DNA of 11,114 bases from NCBI GenBank assembly GCA_964636325.1, contig CAZWRV010000143.1, positions 1 through 11,114 on the forward strand, in the 5' to 3' direction. The notes beneath the pieces are model-generated. The model was given only the letters and a program-made list of their open reading frames with translations. It did not search any database and was not told where the DNA came from. Source of the stretch: CAZWRV01 sp964636325. GTDB lineage: Bacteria; Verrucomicrobiota; Lentisphaeria; Victivallales; GWF2-50-93. The stretch's first letter is position 1. Every line of letters begins with the position of its first letter. Shown here one piece after another: positions 1 through 7,092 of this stretch. Position numbers and translations under genes: made by a program.

Positions 1-396
1 GCGGTGAAGAACGCCGTTGCCGGCGGCGCCTGCGATTTCGGCTGGACCGACACCGACGACTTCTTCGACGCGAAGGACGAGGGCAGGCCGGTGGCGATGC
101 TTCCAATAAGGCTTGATTCTGGCAAGACCATCTGCATACCAAACACCGCGATGATAATCAAGGGGACAAAGAGGCTGGACAAGGCGCGCGAGCTTGTAGA
201 CTACCTGCTCTCGGAGGAGTGCGAGATGGCCCTTGCCGCGTCGAAGTCGCGGCAGATTCCGCTCGGTCCGGTGGATGAGGCGAAACTGCCGGAGGATGTC
301 CGACCACTGAGGAAATGGGCCGCCGACAGCATCCGGCTATCCGACCTTTCGGGTGTCTACGCCGACGTCGTAAAGTGGCTCAAAGAAATATACTGA
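1..396 (+). CDS. ABC importer solute-binding protein, ferric-iron type (C-terminal part)
   Basis: The frame is open from base 1, so the gene begins upstream of the window and only its last 131 residues are visible. The text matches the C-terminal lobe of family 1 extracellular solute-binding proteins of the FbpA/AfuA/IdiA ferric-iron group: a DFGWTDTDD segment, a GRPVAMLPI strand, IPNTAMIIKG, then a helix of the type ELVDYLLSEECE and the RQIPLGP turn, ending in WLKEIY. Such proteins capture the substrate in the periplasm and pass it to the permease. The stop codon overlaps the next start (TGATG), so the two genes are translationally coupled. The ferric-iron assignment is by family resemblance; the metal-binding tyrosines usual in FbpA cannot be judged from this fragment. 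Other substrates handled by related proteins, such as phosphonates, spermidine or thiamine, are possible. Confidence 0.85.
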   Translation, partial: AVKNAVAGGACDFGWTDTDDFFDAKDEGRPVAMLPIRLDSGKTICIPNTAMIIKGTKRLDKARELVDYLLSEECEMALAASKSRQIPLGPVDEAKLPEDVRPLRKWAADSIRLSDLSGVYADVVKWLKEIY

Positions 397-1826
397 TGAA
401 AGTCCTTGAAGCGCTCATTTCCTTTCTCCCCTACAATTTTCTGACCGCCCTTGCATGCGCGGCGTCGGGGATGCTACTCTCGAAGGCGCTTGCGGGGGCA
501 CAAGGGCGGCGTTCGCGACTTCTCTGGTGCATGATCCTGAGTCTCTGCCTTGTCCCGCCGATAGCGGTCGGCTATTTCTGGTGCGGCTTCTCATATTTCC
601 TGCTGAGGCATGAGATACTGAACAACGTCTTCTACTGCGCGCTCGTTTTCTTAAAGGTTCTGCCTATCGCGCTGATCGTATATCATTTTGTTCCTGCGGA
701 GATCGGGAGGGAGGGATTGCACTGCATGAAGCTTGCGGGCAGGACATTGCACGGCGGGCGCCTGCAGTATTATCTGCTTTTGAAGAGCGCGGCCAAGCCA
801 TTCGCGGCTGCGTTCCTGATCTCCTTCCTTGCGGTGTTTCCAGAATTCGAGATAGCATCCCTGCTCAACGTCCGGCAGTGGACTGTGGCCCTTTTCGACG
901 CGCATGCGGGGGGCCTTGGCGCCGGCGATTCCATAAGACTGGCGTTCCCCGCGTTGATAATTGAACTTGCGCTCATTGCCGGCTTCATGCTCTTGTACAG
1001 AAATGAAAAATGGCTGAGGGATTTCGAGGGCGGCGGTGATGTTCCAAAGTCTTCTTCCGCGGGCGAAGCCGCCGCCTGGCTATTAGCCGCGGCTGGAGTC
1101 GCCTTGATCGGCATCCTTCCATATATTATGATACTGGCCGGCGGGACGCCTAGCCTGCCCGGAGTCTTTGACGGGGTATGGTTTGCCAGGGAGTTTGTGT
1201 CTAGCTTGATGTTTGCGGTCACCGCGTCTTTGCTTGCATATTGGGTTTCCGGTATCTTGTCGGACGCGCTCCGGAGATATGGGACGACGGCACCGGTCTT
1301 TCTTGCGGCTTGCGTCCTGATGGTTCCGGGCCTGCTCGGCTCCTTGCCGCTGTCCTTCCTCGCGATCTCGTTTTTCCAGCTGCCCGGGATCAACGCGCTG
1401 TATGCGTCGCCTGTCCCGCTTCTTGCGGCAACTCTGCTGTCCCTTCTGCCGTCCGCATTCTTCCTGCGCCATGCCGCGGCCGTGATATTCCCGGCGGAAT
1501 CGGTTCATTCGGCCGAGCTGATATGCCGGAGTCCGTCCTTGCGCGGGAATGCGGCGGGCATATTGTGGAGGTTGAAATACCGCGTCAGGTTCGTTATCTT
1601 CTGTATCGTGTTCTGCTGGGCCTACTTCGACATGACGCTCTCGTCGGCGCTTGCGCCGGCCGGCATGGCCACGGTCTTTTCGAGGCTCTACAACCTTTTG
1701 CACTACGGGCAGAGCGAGAAGCTGGCGGCCACGATTGTCGCGGCGACCTTGATTCCGGCGCTGATGCTGGCGGCGCTGATGGCGGCATCAAAATTTCTAT
1801 TGAGTCTTTCGAGAACCCATGGTTGA
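396..1826 (+). CDS. ABC importer permease, two fused transmembrane domains (Fbp-like)
   Basis: This 476-residue, very hydrophobic inner-membrane protein has about a dozen predicted membrane stretches (for example near residues 11-30, 43-63, 76-97, 136-150, 184-201, 226-248, 266-287, 299-327, 339-358, 397-411 and 445-468). The size and two-half layout fit permeases of the FbpB type, where two binding-protein-dependent transport domains are fused. The start ATG at 396 overlaps the upstream stop by one base. An in-frame upstream ATG at 315 would lie inside the binding-protein gene and is less likely. The first coupling (EAA-type) loop is recognisable around residues 104-135 (REGLHCMKLAGRTL). The second, around 367-398 (AESVHSAELICRS), has lost the usual conserved glycine. 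The last 8 bp overlap the ATPase gene. Its role as the channel partner of the flanking genes is inferred from the operon; the family assignment is fairly sure, the substrate is not. Confidence 0.82.
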   Translation: MKVLEALISFLPYNFLTALACAASGMLLSKALAGAQGRRSRLLWCMILSLCLVPPIAVGYFWCGFSYFLLRHEILNNVFYCALVFLKVLPIALIVYHFVPAEIGREGLHCMKLAGRTLHGGRLQYYLLLKSAAKPFAAAFLISFLAVFPEFEIASLLNVRQWTVALFDAHAGGLGAGDSIRLAFPALIIELALIAGFMLLYRNEKWLRDFEGGGDVPKSSSAGEAAAWLLAAAGVALIGILPYIMILAGGTPSLPGVFDGVWFAREFVSSLMFAVTASLLAYWVSGILSDALRRYGTTAPVFLAACVLMVPGLLGSLPLSFLAISFFQLPGINALYASPVPLLAATLLSLLPSAFFLRHAAAVIFPAESVHSAELICRSPSLRGNAAGILWRLKYRVRFVIFCIVFCWAYFDMTLSSALAPAGMATVFSRLYNLLHYGQSEKLAATIVAATLIPALMLAALMAASKFLLSLSRTHG

Positions 1827-2772
1827 AACGCTCTTCAATATTGAGAACTGTTCTGTATCCGCCTGCGGCGGCGCGAAAAGGCTCGACATCCCGCGGCTGG
1901 AGATACACCGGGGGATCACGGCGGTGATCGGCCCGTCGGGCTCCGGCAAGACGACACTGCTGAACCTCCTCGTCGGATTCGGGAAGCCCGATGCCGGCAG
2001 CGTCCTGCCGTCGGTTCCGGAAAGCCATGATGGAATCGGTATCTACTGGGTTCCCCACAACGGCGGGCTTTGGCCGCACATGACGGCGCTTGAGCATGTC
2101 ATCGCCGTCCTCGAACCCGGAAAAGCTTCGGTGGCGATGGGCTTTCTTGATAACTTTGATCTGGCCGACAAGAAGGATCGCCGCCCCGGCCAGCTCTCAC
2201 GCGGAGAATGCTCCAGGCTTTCAATCGCAAGGGCCATCGCCTCGGGCGCGTCCATCCTCGTGATGGACGAGCCGCTCGTGAACATCCACAGCGAGGGGAA
2301 AAGAAAATATTGGAGGTCCATTACGGACAGCGTCCGCGCGTCGGGCGCGTCGCTAGTCTTCTCCACGCACGAGCCGAACCATGTCATGGGGTATGCCGAC
2401 GAACTGCTTTGCCTGGACGGCGGCCGCATCGCCTACTCCGGGCGGACAGAGGAACTTTATTGGAATCCGCCGAGCGAGAAGCTTGCGCTCTGTCTCGGCG
2501 AGACCAACTGGTTCACCGCGGCCGAATGCGGCTTGTGGCTCGGAACCAAGGCTGATTCGCCAATATCCCTGCGGCCGGAACAGATCAGGATAGCGCCGGA
2601 TCCCGGAGCCCCATTCAAGGTTCTCGCACAGAAGTTCGAAGGCGAGATAGCCGAAACCTGGCTCGAAGCGCCGAACGGCGGCCCGCAGAAGCTCTTCTTC
2701 CACCGTCCGGATCGCGCGGAGCTCCGGAAGGGGACGGACGCGCGGATTGAGGTATATAGCAGAAGAGTTTGA
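1819..2772 (+). CDS. ABC importer ATP-binding protein with TOBE-like C-terminus (divergent)
   Basis: This 317-residue cytoplasmic ATPase should power the importer encoded just upstream, whose gene it overlaps by 8 bp. Visible motifs are Walker A GPSGSGKTT (38-46), signature LSRGE (126-130) followed by SIARAIA, Walker B ILVMDEP (146-152) with the catalytic glutamate E151, and the switch histidine H184 in FSTHEP. A C-terminal segment around ISLRPEQIRIAP (249-260) resembles the TOBE-type regulatory domain of FbpC/PotA-class ATPases. Two positions are unusual. The Q-loop glutamine expected before the LWPHMT stretch is H80 (VPHNGGLW), and the D-loop aspartate expected after DEPLVNI is H157. The signature also departs from LSGGQ. 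The protein keeps all residues needed to bind ATP and the catalytic glutamate, so it may well be active. The gene ends where a dispersed repeat begins. Confidence 0.9.
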   Translation: MVETLFNIENCSVSACGGAKRLDIPRLEIHRGITAVIGPSGSGKTTLLNLLVGFGKPDAGSVLPSVPESHDGIGIYWVPHNGGLWPHMTALEHVIAVLEPGKASVAMGFLDNFDLADKKDRRPGQLSRGECSRLSIARAIASGASILVMDEPLVNIHSEGKRKYWRSITDSVRASGASLVFSTHEPNHVMGYADELLCLDGGRIAYSGRTEELYWNPPSEKLALCLGETNWFTAAECGLWLGTKADSPISLRPEQIRIAPDPGAPFKVLAQKFEGEIAETWLEAPNGGPQKLFFHRPDRAELRKGTDARIEVYSRRV

Positions 2773-2828
2773 GTTTCAGGCGAGTGCCATCTGTCTGCCG
2801 CGGCGGCCAGTTTTGTCGGTGTGAAACT
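2771..2828. repeat. Dispersed repeat module (copy 1) starting at the ABC ATPase stop codon
   Basis: This stretch shares ordered blocks with 11009-11067 at the right edge of the window. GAGTTTCA and GAGTGCC start 11 bp apart in both copies. The block GCCAGTT-T/C-TGTCGGT starts 35 bp (here) or 36 bp (there) after the first block, and GAAACT follows 2 bp later in both. The ends form an inverted repeat, AGTTTCA (2772-2778) with TGAAACT (2822-2828). The first base of the module lies inside the TGA stop codon of the upstream gene. The similarity was found by eye; copy number in the genome is unknown. It could be a non-autonomous mobile element or a REP-like element. Confidence 0.6.
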
Positions 2829-2831
2829 GAG

Positions 2832-2898
2832 GTGGCGCAGGCTAAAGTAGCGCAGGTATTCTTACCTGCAGAACCGCAGACAAGAATGTCTGCGCCAC
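2832..2898. repeat. Composite palindromic element with two perfect hairpins inside an outer inverted repeat
   Basis: The outer arms are GTGGCGCAG (2832-2840) and CTGCGCCAC (2890-2898). Inside are two perfect hairpins: GCAGGTA/TACCTGC (2852-2858 with 2863-2869, 4-base loop) and CGCAGACA/TGTCTGCG (2875-2882 with 2887-2894, 4-base loop). GTGGCGCAGG and GTAGCGCAGG also form an imperfect direct repeat (2832-2841 and 2847-2856). It lies between the ABC ATPase and the lipoprotein gene, so it could act as an RNA processing or attenuation structure, or be a REP-type repeat that inserted there. No run of T follows either hairpin, so it is not a classic terminator. Confidence 0.65.
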
Positions 2899-2923
2899 TT
2901 AAAGGAAGTTTCAGGAGCATACC

Positions 2924-3865
2924 ATGTATTCCAAGTTGAACGCGGCGGTATTTGCTTGTGCCGTCCTGCTTCTGGCAGCAGGTCTCATCTCCGGCTGCTC
3001 GGGGCGGAAGGAGGAATTGCCGCTCGGGCTTGAATTCGTCAGGACGATCAGCATTCCCGCAGACGGCAGGAGGCTCCCCGCCCCGAGAGGCCTCGCCTTC
3101 GACGAGAAGAGCGCTTGCATCTATGCCGTCGACGACAACGGCGGAGTCGGCGTATTCGACAAGGATGGGAAGGCATTGAGATCTTGGAAGATGCCGGATT
3201 CGAGCAAGGGCAAGGCAGAAGGGATATGGGTGATGAAGGACGGCAGGATCGCCGTCGCCGACACGCATTATTCGCGGGTCGTGATCTTCAATGCCGACGG
3301 GACTGTTTCTTCGATGTTCGGGATGCATGGTACAGACGAGGGAAGGCTGGGCAATCCTGTCGGCATCGTCCAGGATACGGAAGGGAACTTCTTCGTTTCG
3401 GAGTATGGGTTCAGCGACAGGGTTCAGAAGTTCTCACAGGACGGCAGATACATCATGGGCTTCGGTTCCTCCGGCACCGGGCCGGGCCAGCTTCAGAGGC
3501 CGTCCGGCATCGCCTTCTCGGACGGGAAGATCTATGTCGCGGACGCCGTGAACAACAGGATACAGATTTTTTCGCAGGACGGCGGCTTTGCTGGAACAAT
3601 CGACGGGAGCGGCAAAGGATACAGCCTCTACCTGCCATACGGAGTGCGCGTTGCATACGACGGCTCGCTTTTCGTCATCGAATACGGTAATTCACTGATA
3701 ACAAGGCTGTCGGCGGACGGACGGCTGCTCGGGCGCTTCGGGGGGATCGGCTCGGACAGCGGGAAGTTCATCACGCCATGGGGTATCGCAATCGATGGCA
3801 AATCGGAAATATATGTCGCCGACACAGGCAACAGGAGGATTTCCATGTTCAAGATGAAGGAATGA
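2924..3865 (+). CDS. NHL-repeat six-bladed beta-propeller lipoprotein
   Basis: This 313-residue protein starts with a lipoprotein signal peptide: a short charged start, a hydrophobic stretch (residues 7-21) and lipobox LISGC with acylated C25. It is therefore expected to be exported and lipid-anchored. Six NHL-type blades follow, each built as a G-I/V strand, an aspartate/glycine turn, a YVAD-like strand and an IFxxDG strand: about 55-82, 99-127, 145-175, 193-221, 238-269 and 285-311. The DGKIYVADAVNNRIQIF and SEIYVADTGNRRISMF segments are typical. The number of blades fits one complete propeller. The ATG has an AGGAG box six bases upstream. The gap after the ABC ATPase is 151 bp and filled with repeats, so co-expression with the importer is uncertain. 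NHL propellers usually bind proteins or small ligands; no catalytic role can be read from the sequence. Confidence 0.88.
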   Translation: MYSKLNAAVFACAVLLLAAGLISGCSGRKEELPLGLEFVRTISIPADGRRLPAPRGLAFDEKSACIYAVDDNGGVGVFDKDGKALRSWKMPDSSKGKAEGIWVMKDGRIAVADTHYSRVVIFNADGTVSSMFGMHGTDEGRLGNPVGIVQDTEGNFFVSEYGFSDRVQKFSQDGRYIMGFGSSGTGPGQLQRPSGIAFSDGKIYVADAVNNRIQIFSQDGGFAGTIDGSGKGYSLYLPYGVRVAYDGSLFVIEYGNSLITRLSADGRLLGRFGGIGSDSGKFITPWGIAIDGKSEIYVADTGNRRISMFKMKE

Positions 3866-3884
3866 ATATCCTGTTTCAGATTTT

Positions 3885-3913
3885 TTGACCTCTGCGCATA
3901 ATGTGCTTATAAT
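3885..3913 (+). promoter_or_regulatory. Sigma-70 type promoter for the VWA gene
   Basis: TTGACC at 3885-3890 (one base off the consensus -35) is followed after exactly 17 bp by a perfect TATAAT at 3908-3913. Transcription should start near 3920, leaving a leader of about 28 bases before the ATG at 3948. This gives the VWA gene its own promoter, separate from the ABC/NHL genes. A GAGG at 3928-3931 is the nearest ribosome-binding sequence but lies 16 bases from the ATG, which is long. Confidence 0.75.
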
Positions 3914-3947
3914 CTTAGGGAAATACTGAGGATCGGATATTTAGCGA

Positions 3948-6900
3948 ATGTCCAAATACTTCTTAAATATTGCCGGATGTTTTTTCCCTCTGCGGTCGGT
4001 GTTTCCGCCGCGACGGAGGGCTCTTTCGTTCTGGAGCATGGCGCCTCTGTTTTTCTTTCTAGTTGTTTTCGGTGCGACGTGCTTCCTGCTTGACTTTACC
4101 GGTGTCCTTCTCTTCACGCACCCGGGGGTGTTCTGGTTATCGGCGCTTCTGCCCTGGTTCTGGTGGATGCAGGAGAACGGATATTCGGGGCTCTACGGAC
4201 TGCGCGGGCTTACGGCGCTCATGCTGCGGCTGAGCATCGCGGGCGTCTTCATAATGCTGCTGGCGGAGCCGCGTGCGGTCCGCGAGAGCAAAGGTCTTTC
4301 GGTGGTCTACGCGCTCGACATTTCGGACTCCATCGCCGGCGAGGCCGCCAACAAATCGCTCGAGTTCGTCCTGTCGACCGCCCAGAAAAAGCCGGAGGGC
4401 GACAAGGCCGGCCTGGTGGTGTTCGGCGGGAACGCCGCGGTCGAACTCCCACCCCGCACAAGCTTCCCGTTCGAGGCGGTAAATTCGATCGTCGACAAGG
4501 ACGACACCAACATCGAGAAGGCCCTTTCCCTTTCGGCGGCGATGATCCCGGAGGACGAGAACGGCCGGATAGTCCTGATAAGCGACGGCAACGAGACCTC
4601 CGGCACGGTGAAGAGCGTCCTCGACGACCTCAAGGCGCGCTCGATCGCCGTGGACGTCCTGCCGGTGCAGTATGACTTCAAGGACGAGGTGTGGCTGGAG
4701 AAGCTTGAAGTCCCTGTGACCGTCAAGGAAGGCGAGACATACGAGGCGTCGGTAGTGCTTTCCTCGCTCAATGCGGGGAAGGGGGTTCTGATCCTTACCG
4801 AGAACGGCGGCCAGGTCTTCGAGAAGGAGGTGGGGTTCTCTCCCGGCAAGAACCGCTTCAGCATCCCGATCTACATGCGCCGCCCCGGCTACTACGAGTA
4901 TGTGGCGAAGATACAGCCCCCCCCCGGAAAGGACGGCTGGCCGAACAACAACGTCGCGATCAACTACCTCTACCTGCAGGGCAAGGGAAAGGTCCTCCTC
5001 CTCAAGGATCCGTCCGGCGACCAGAGGGACTGGGACACCCTTTCGCGGGTGATACGCGACTCCGGCCGCGAGATCGAGGTGGCCGACGCCATGGACTGCC
5101 CGCGCGACCTCATGTCCATCCACCCCTACGACTGCATTATAATCGCCAACACCTCCGCGGACTGCTTCGACTACGTGCAGATGCAGGCGATCAAGGACGC
5201 GGTCTACAGCCAGGGCGCCGGGTTGCTCATGGTCGGAGGCGGGAACAGCTTCGGCCCCGGCGGCTACAACCGCACGCCCGTCGAGGAGGCGCTGCCGGTG
5301 GACATGGACATCACTTCGAAGAAGGTCCTTCCGAAAGGCGCCCTGGCCATCATACTGCACACCTGCGAGTTCCCCGACGGCAACACATGGGCGAAAAGGA
5401 TCGCCAAGGCATCCATCAAGGTGCTCGGCGAACAGGACGAGGCCGGCCTTCTCGCATACGACTTCCAGGGCGGCGGCGCCGCCGAAAAATGGGTCTTCCC
5501 GATGACGCCGGTCAGCAAGTACGAGGAGATGGTGAGGCATATAAACAGCTGCGAGCCCGGCGACATGCCGAGCTTCGCCAACACGATGAAGCTCGGGCTT
5601 GAAGGCCTTAAGAAGTCGGACGCGGCCGCGAAGCACATGATCATCATATCCGACGGCGATCCGCAGCCCCCGCAGCCGGATCTCGTCCAGTCGTTCATCA
5701 ACGAGAAGATAACCGTCTCGACAGTCCTTGTCGACGGATACCACCAGGGTTCGTTCCAGGCGGTCATGCAGGCGATAGCCAAGAGCACGGGCGGCAGATT
5801 CTACTACCCGCAGAACCCCGAATCCCTGCCTTCGATCTTCATCAAGGAGGCCAAGACCTTGAAGAAGAGCATGATACAGAACAAGACATTCGTCCCGACG
5901 GTCGAATTCGACGACGGTGCCGTGCTCAAGGGGATCGGCGCGATCAGGCCCGTTCACGGCTACGTCCTGACGAGCGTCAAGGAGGATTCGCGGCGCTGCA
6001 CCGTGATCCTGCGCGGGCCCGACCAGGATCAGGTGGATCCCGTGCTGGCGGTGGGCAGGTTCGGCATCGGGAAGTCCGCGGTGTTCACCAGCGACCTGTC
6101 GCCGAACTGGTGCAAGGACTGGATGGAGTGGGACATGCTCGAGCCGTTCGTGAAGCAGCTCCTCGTCAGCATATCCAGGGTCTCGAAGGAGCAGAGCCTC
6201 CGCCTCCACGCCTACGCCTCCGGGAGCACGGGCATGATAACCGTCGAGGACTTCTGCCCTGAGGAAAGCTTCCTTGACATCTCGGTGAAGGTCGCCGGCC
6301 CGGACGACATGGGCGCCGACCTCAAGCTGGAGCAGACCGCCCCGCGCAGATACCAGGGGAAGTTCGACCTCTGGGGGCAGGGCAGGTACCAGATCATGGC
6401 CGCGGGCGGCGACGGCAAAAGGAACGAGACCGCCACCGGCGGGCTCATAGTCCCGTATTCGCCGGAATACCTTAAGTTCCGATCCAACCCGCTGCTGCTC
6501 GAAAGGATCGTGGGCTCGACGGGAGGCAGGATGCTCTACGGCGATGAAAAGGGCGAGAAGATTTTCCCGGAGGAGAGGAAGGCCCGGCGCTCCTCAAAGC
6601 CTATTTTCGGACTCTTTCTGGCGATGCTGGCGTTCCTCATCCCGCTCGACGTCGGCGTTCGCAGGGTGCAGATGGACTTCTCCTCCGTCACCGCCTATTT
6701 CAGGAGGACGAAGGTCGCCGCAGCATCGTCGACCGAGACGCTCGGCGCGCTGCTGAAGCGCAAGGAGGGGGCGCGCATCAAGATCGATGGCGACGGCAGG
6801 GAAAGGCCGATGACCCCCCATGCGGGCACCCATCCGCCAAGGCAGGCGAAGACTCCCGAGCCCGCCTCGGCGAAGAAGCCGCAGGATCCTGTGGCAAAGC

Positions 6901-6974
6901 AGGAGGCTCCGGAGGAGCTCTCGACCACCGAAAGGCTCCTCGCCAAGAAACGCAAGCGGGACAAGAAGGATTAG
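3948..6974 (+). CDS. Large membrane protein: VWA domain, glutamine-amidotransferase-like domain, second VWA-like domain
   Basis: This 1008-residue protein opens with hydrophobic membrane stretches (about 31-56, 60-74 and 88-106). A von Willebrand factor A domain follows (about 117-240) with the metal site DISDS at 124-128, T187 and ISDG at 211-214. Residues about 345-455 look like the class I glutamine-amidotransferase-like fold found in such proteins (KGKVLLLKDP, then MVGGGNSFGPGGY at 428-440). I see no convincing Cys-His-Glu triad. A second VWA-like domain covers about 464-635; it keeps IISDGD (566-571) but has HTCE where DxSxS belongs. After a beta-rich region comes a last membrane helix (885-904), then a long charged tail ending in TTERLLAKKRKRDKKD. 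The layout fits a cell-envelope protein with a large periplasmic part. The family is common in planctomycetes and relatives, often near MoxR/DUF58 genes, but none are here. The function is unknown; an envelope-assembly or adhesion scaffold is a guess. A near-consensus promoter lies just upstream. Confidence 0.8.
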   Translation: MSKYFLNIAGCFFPLRSVFPPRRRALSFWSMAPLFFFLVVFGATCFLLDFTGVLLFTHPGVFWLSALLPWFWWMQENGYSGLYGLRGLTALMLRLSIAGVFIMLLAEPRAVRESKGLSVVYALDISDSIAGEAANKSLEFVLSTAQKKPEGDKAGLVVFGGNAAVELPPRTSFPFEAVNSIVDKDDTNIEKALSLSAAMIPEDENGRIVLISDGNETSGTVKSVLDDLKARSIAVDVLPVQYDFKDEVWLEKLEVPVTVKEGETYEASVVLSSLNAGKGVLILTENGGQVFEKEVGFSPGKNRFSIPIYMRRPGYYEYVAKIQPPPGKDGWPNNNVAINYLYLQGKGKVLLLKDPSGDQRDWDTLSRVIRDSGREIEVADAMDCPRDLMSIHPYDCIIIANTSADCFDYVQMQAIKDAVYSQGAGLLMVGGGNSFGPGGYNRTPVEEALPVDMDITSKKVLPKGALAIILHTCEFPDGNTWAKRIAKASIKVLGEQDEAGLLAYDFQGGGAAEKWVFPMTPVSKYEEMVRHINSCEPGDMPSFANTMKLGLEGLKKSDAAAKHMIIISDGDPQPPQPDLVQSFINEKITVSTVLVDGYHQGSFQAVMQAIAKSTGGRFYYPQNPESLPSIFIKEAKTLKKSMIQNKTFVPTVEFDDGAVLKGIGAIRPVHGYVLTSVKEDSRRCTVILRGPDQDQVDPVLAVGRFGIGKSAVFTSDLSPNWCKDWMEWDMLEPFVKQLLVSISRVSKEQSLRLHAYASGSTGMITVEDFCPEESFLDISVKVAGPDDMGADLKLEQTAPRRYQGKFDLWGQGRYQIMAAGGDGKRNETATGGLIVPYSPEYLKFRSNPLLLERIVGSTGGRMLYGDEKGEKIFPEERKARRSSKPIFGLFLAMLAFLIPLDVGVRRVQMDFSSVTAYFRRTKVAAASSTETLGALLKRKEGARIKIDGDGRERPMTPHAGTHPPRQAKTPEPASAKKPQDPVAKQEAPEELSTTERLLAKKRKRDKKD

Positions 6975-6998
6975 GAATATCCAATGATCAATGAGCCA

Positions 6999-7092
6999 AA
7001 TTCAGATTTCCGGCTCCTATCTGTGGCAAGGCGCGTTCGGTATTGTCTGTGGTCTTCCTGCGCAGGCGGCGGAAGGAATGGAAACCTGAATT
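6999..7092. repeat. Inverted repeat at the convergent gene junction
   Basis: The arms at 6999-7011 and 7080-7092 (AATTCAGATTTCC and GGAAACCTGAATT) are 13 bp with one mismatch, which becomes a G-U pair in minus-strand RNA. The structure lies between the stop of the plus-strand VWA gene and the stop of the minus-strand nif3 gene, whose TGA begins inside the right arm. The loop is about 68 bases and no T-run follows, so an intrinsic terminator is not proven; a structure protecting both 3' ends is possible. Nothing else coding is seen in 6975-7091. Confidence 0.4.

Noticed and set aside
315..395. Upstream ATG start for the permease
   Set aside because: It would overlap the binding-protein gene by 82 bp and add a charged, non-membrane stretch; the ATG at 396 overlaps the stop in the usual coupled way.
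3866..3890. Possible terminator after the lipoprotein gene
   Set aside because: A T-run is present (3881-3886) but the stems before it are only 3-4 bp, too weak to call.
4137..6209. 690-residue open frame on the minus strand inside the VWA gene
   Set aside because: It is fully opposite a gene with clear VWA motifs and has no recognisable motif. GC-rich third positions commonly create such long antisense frames.
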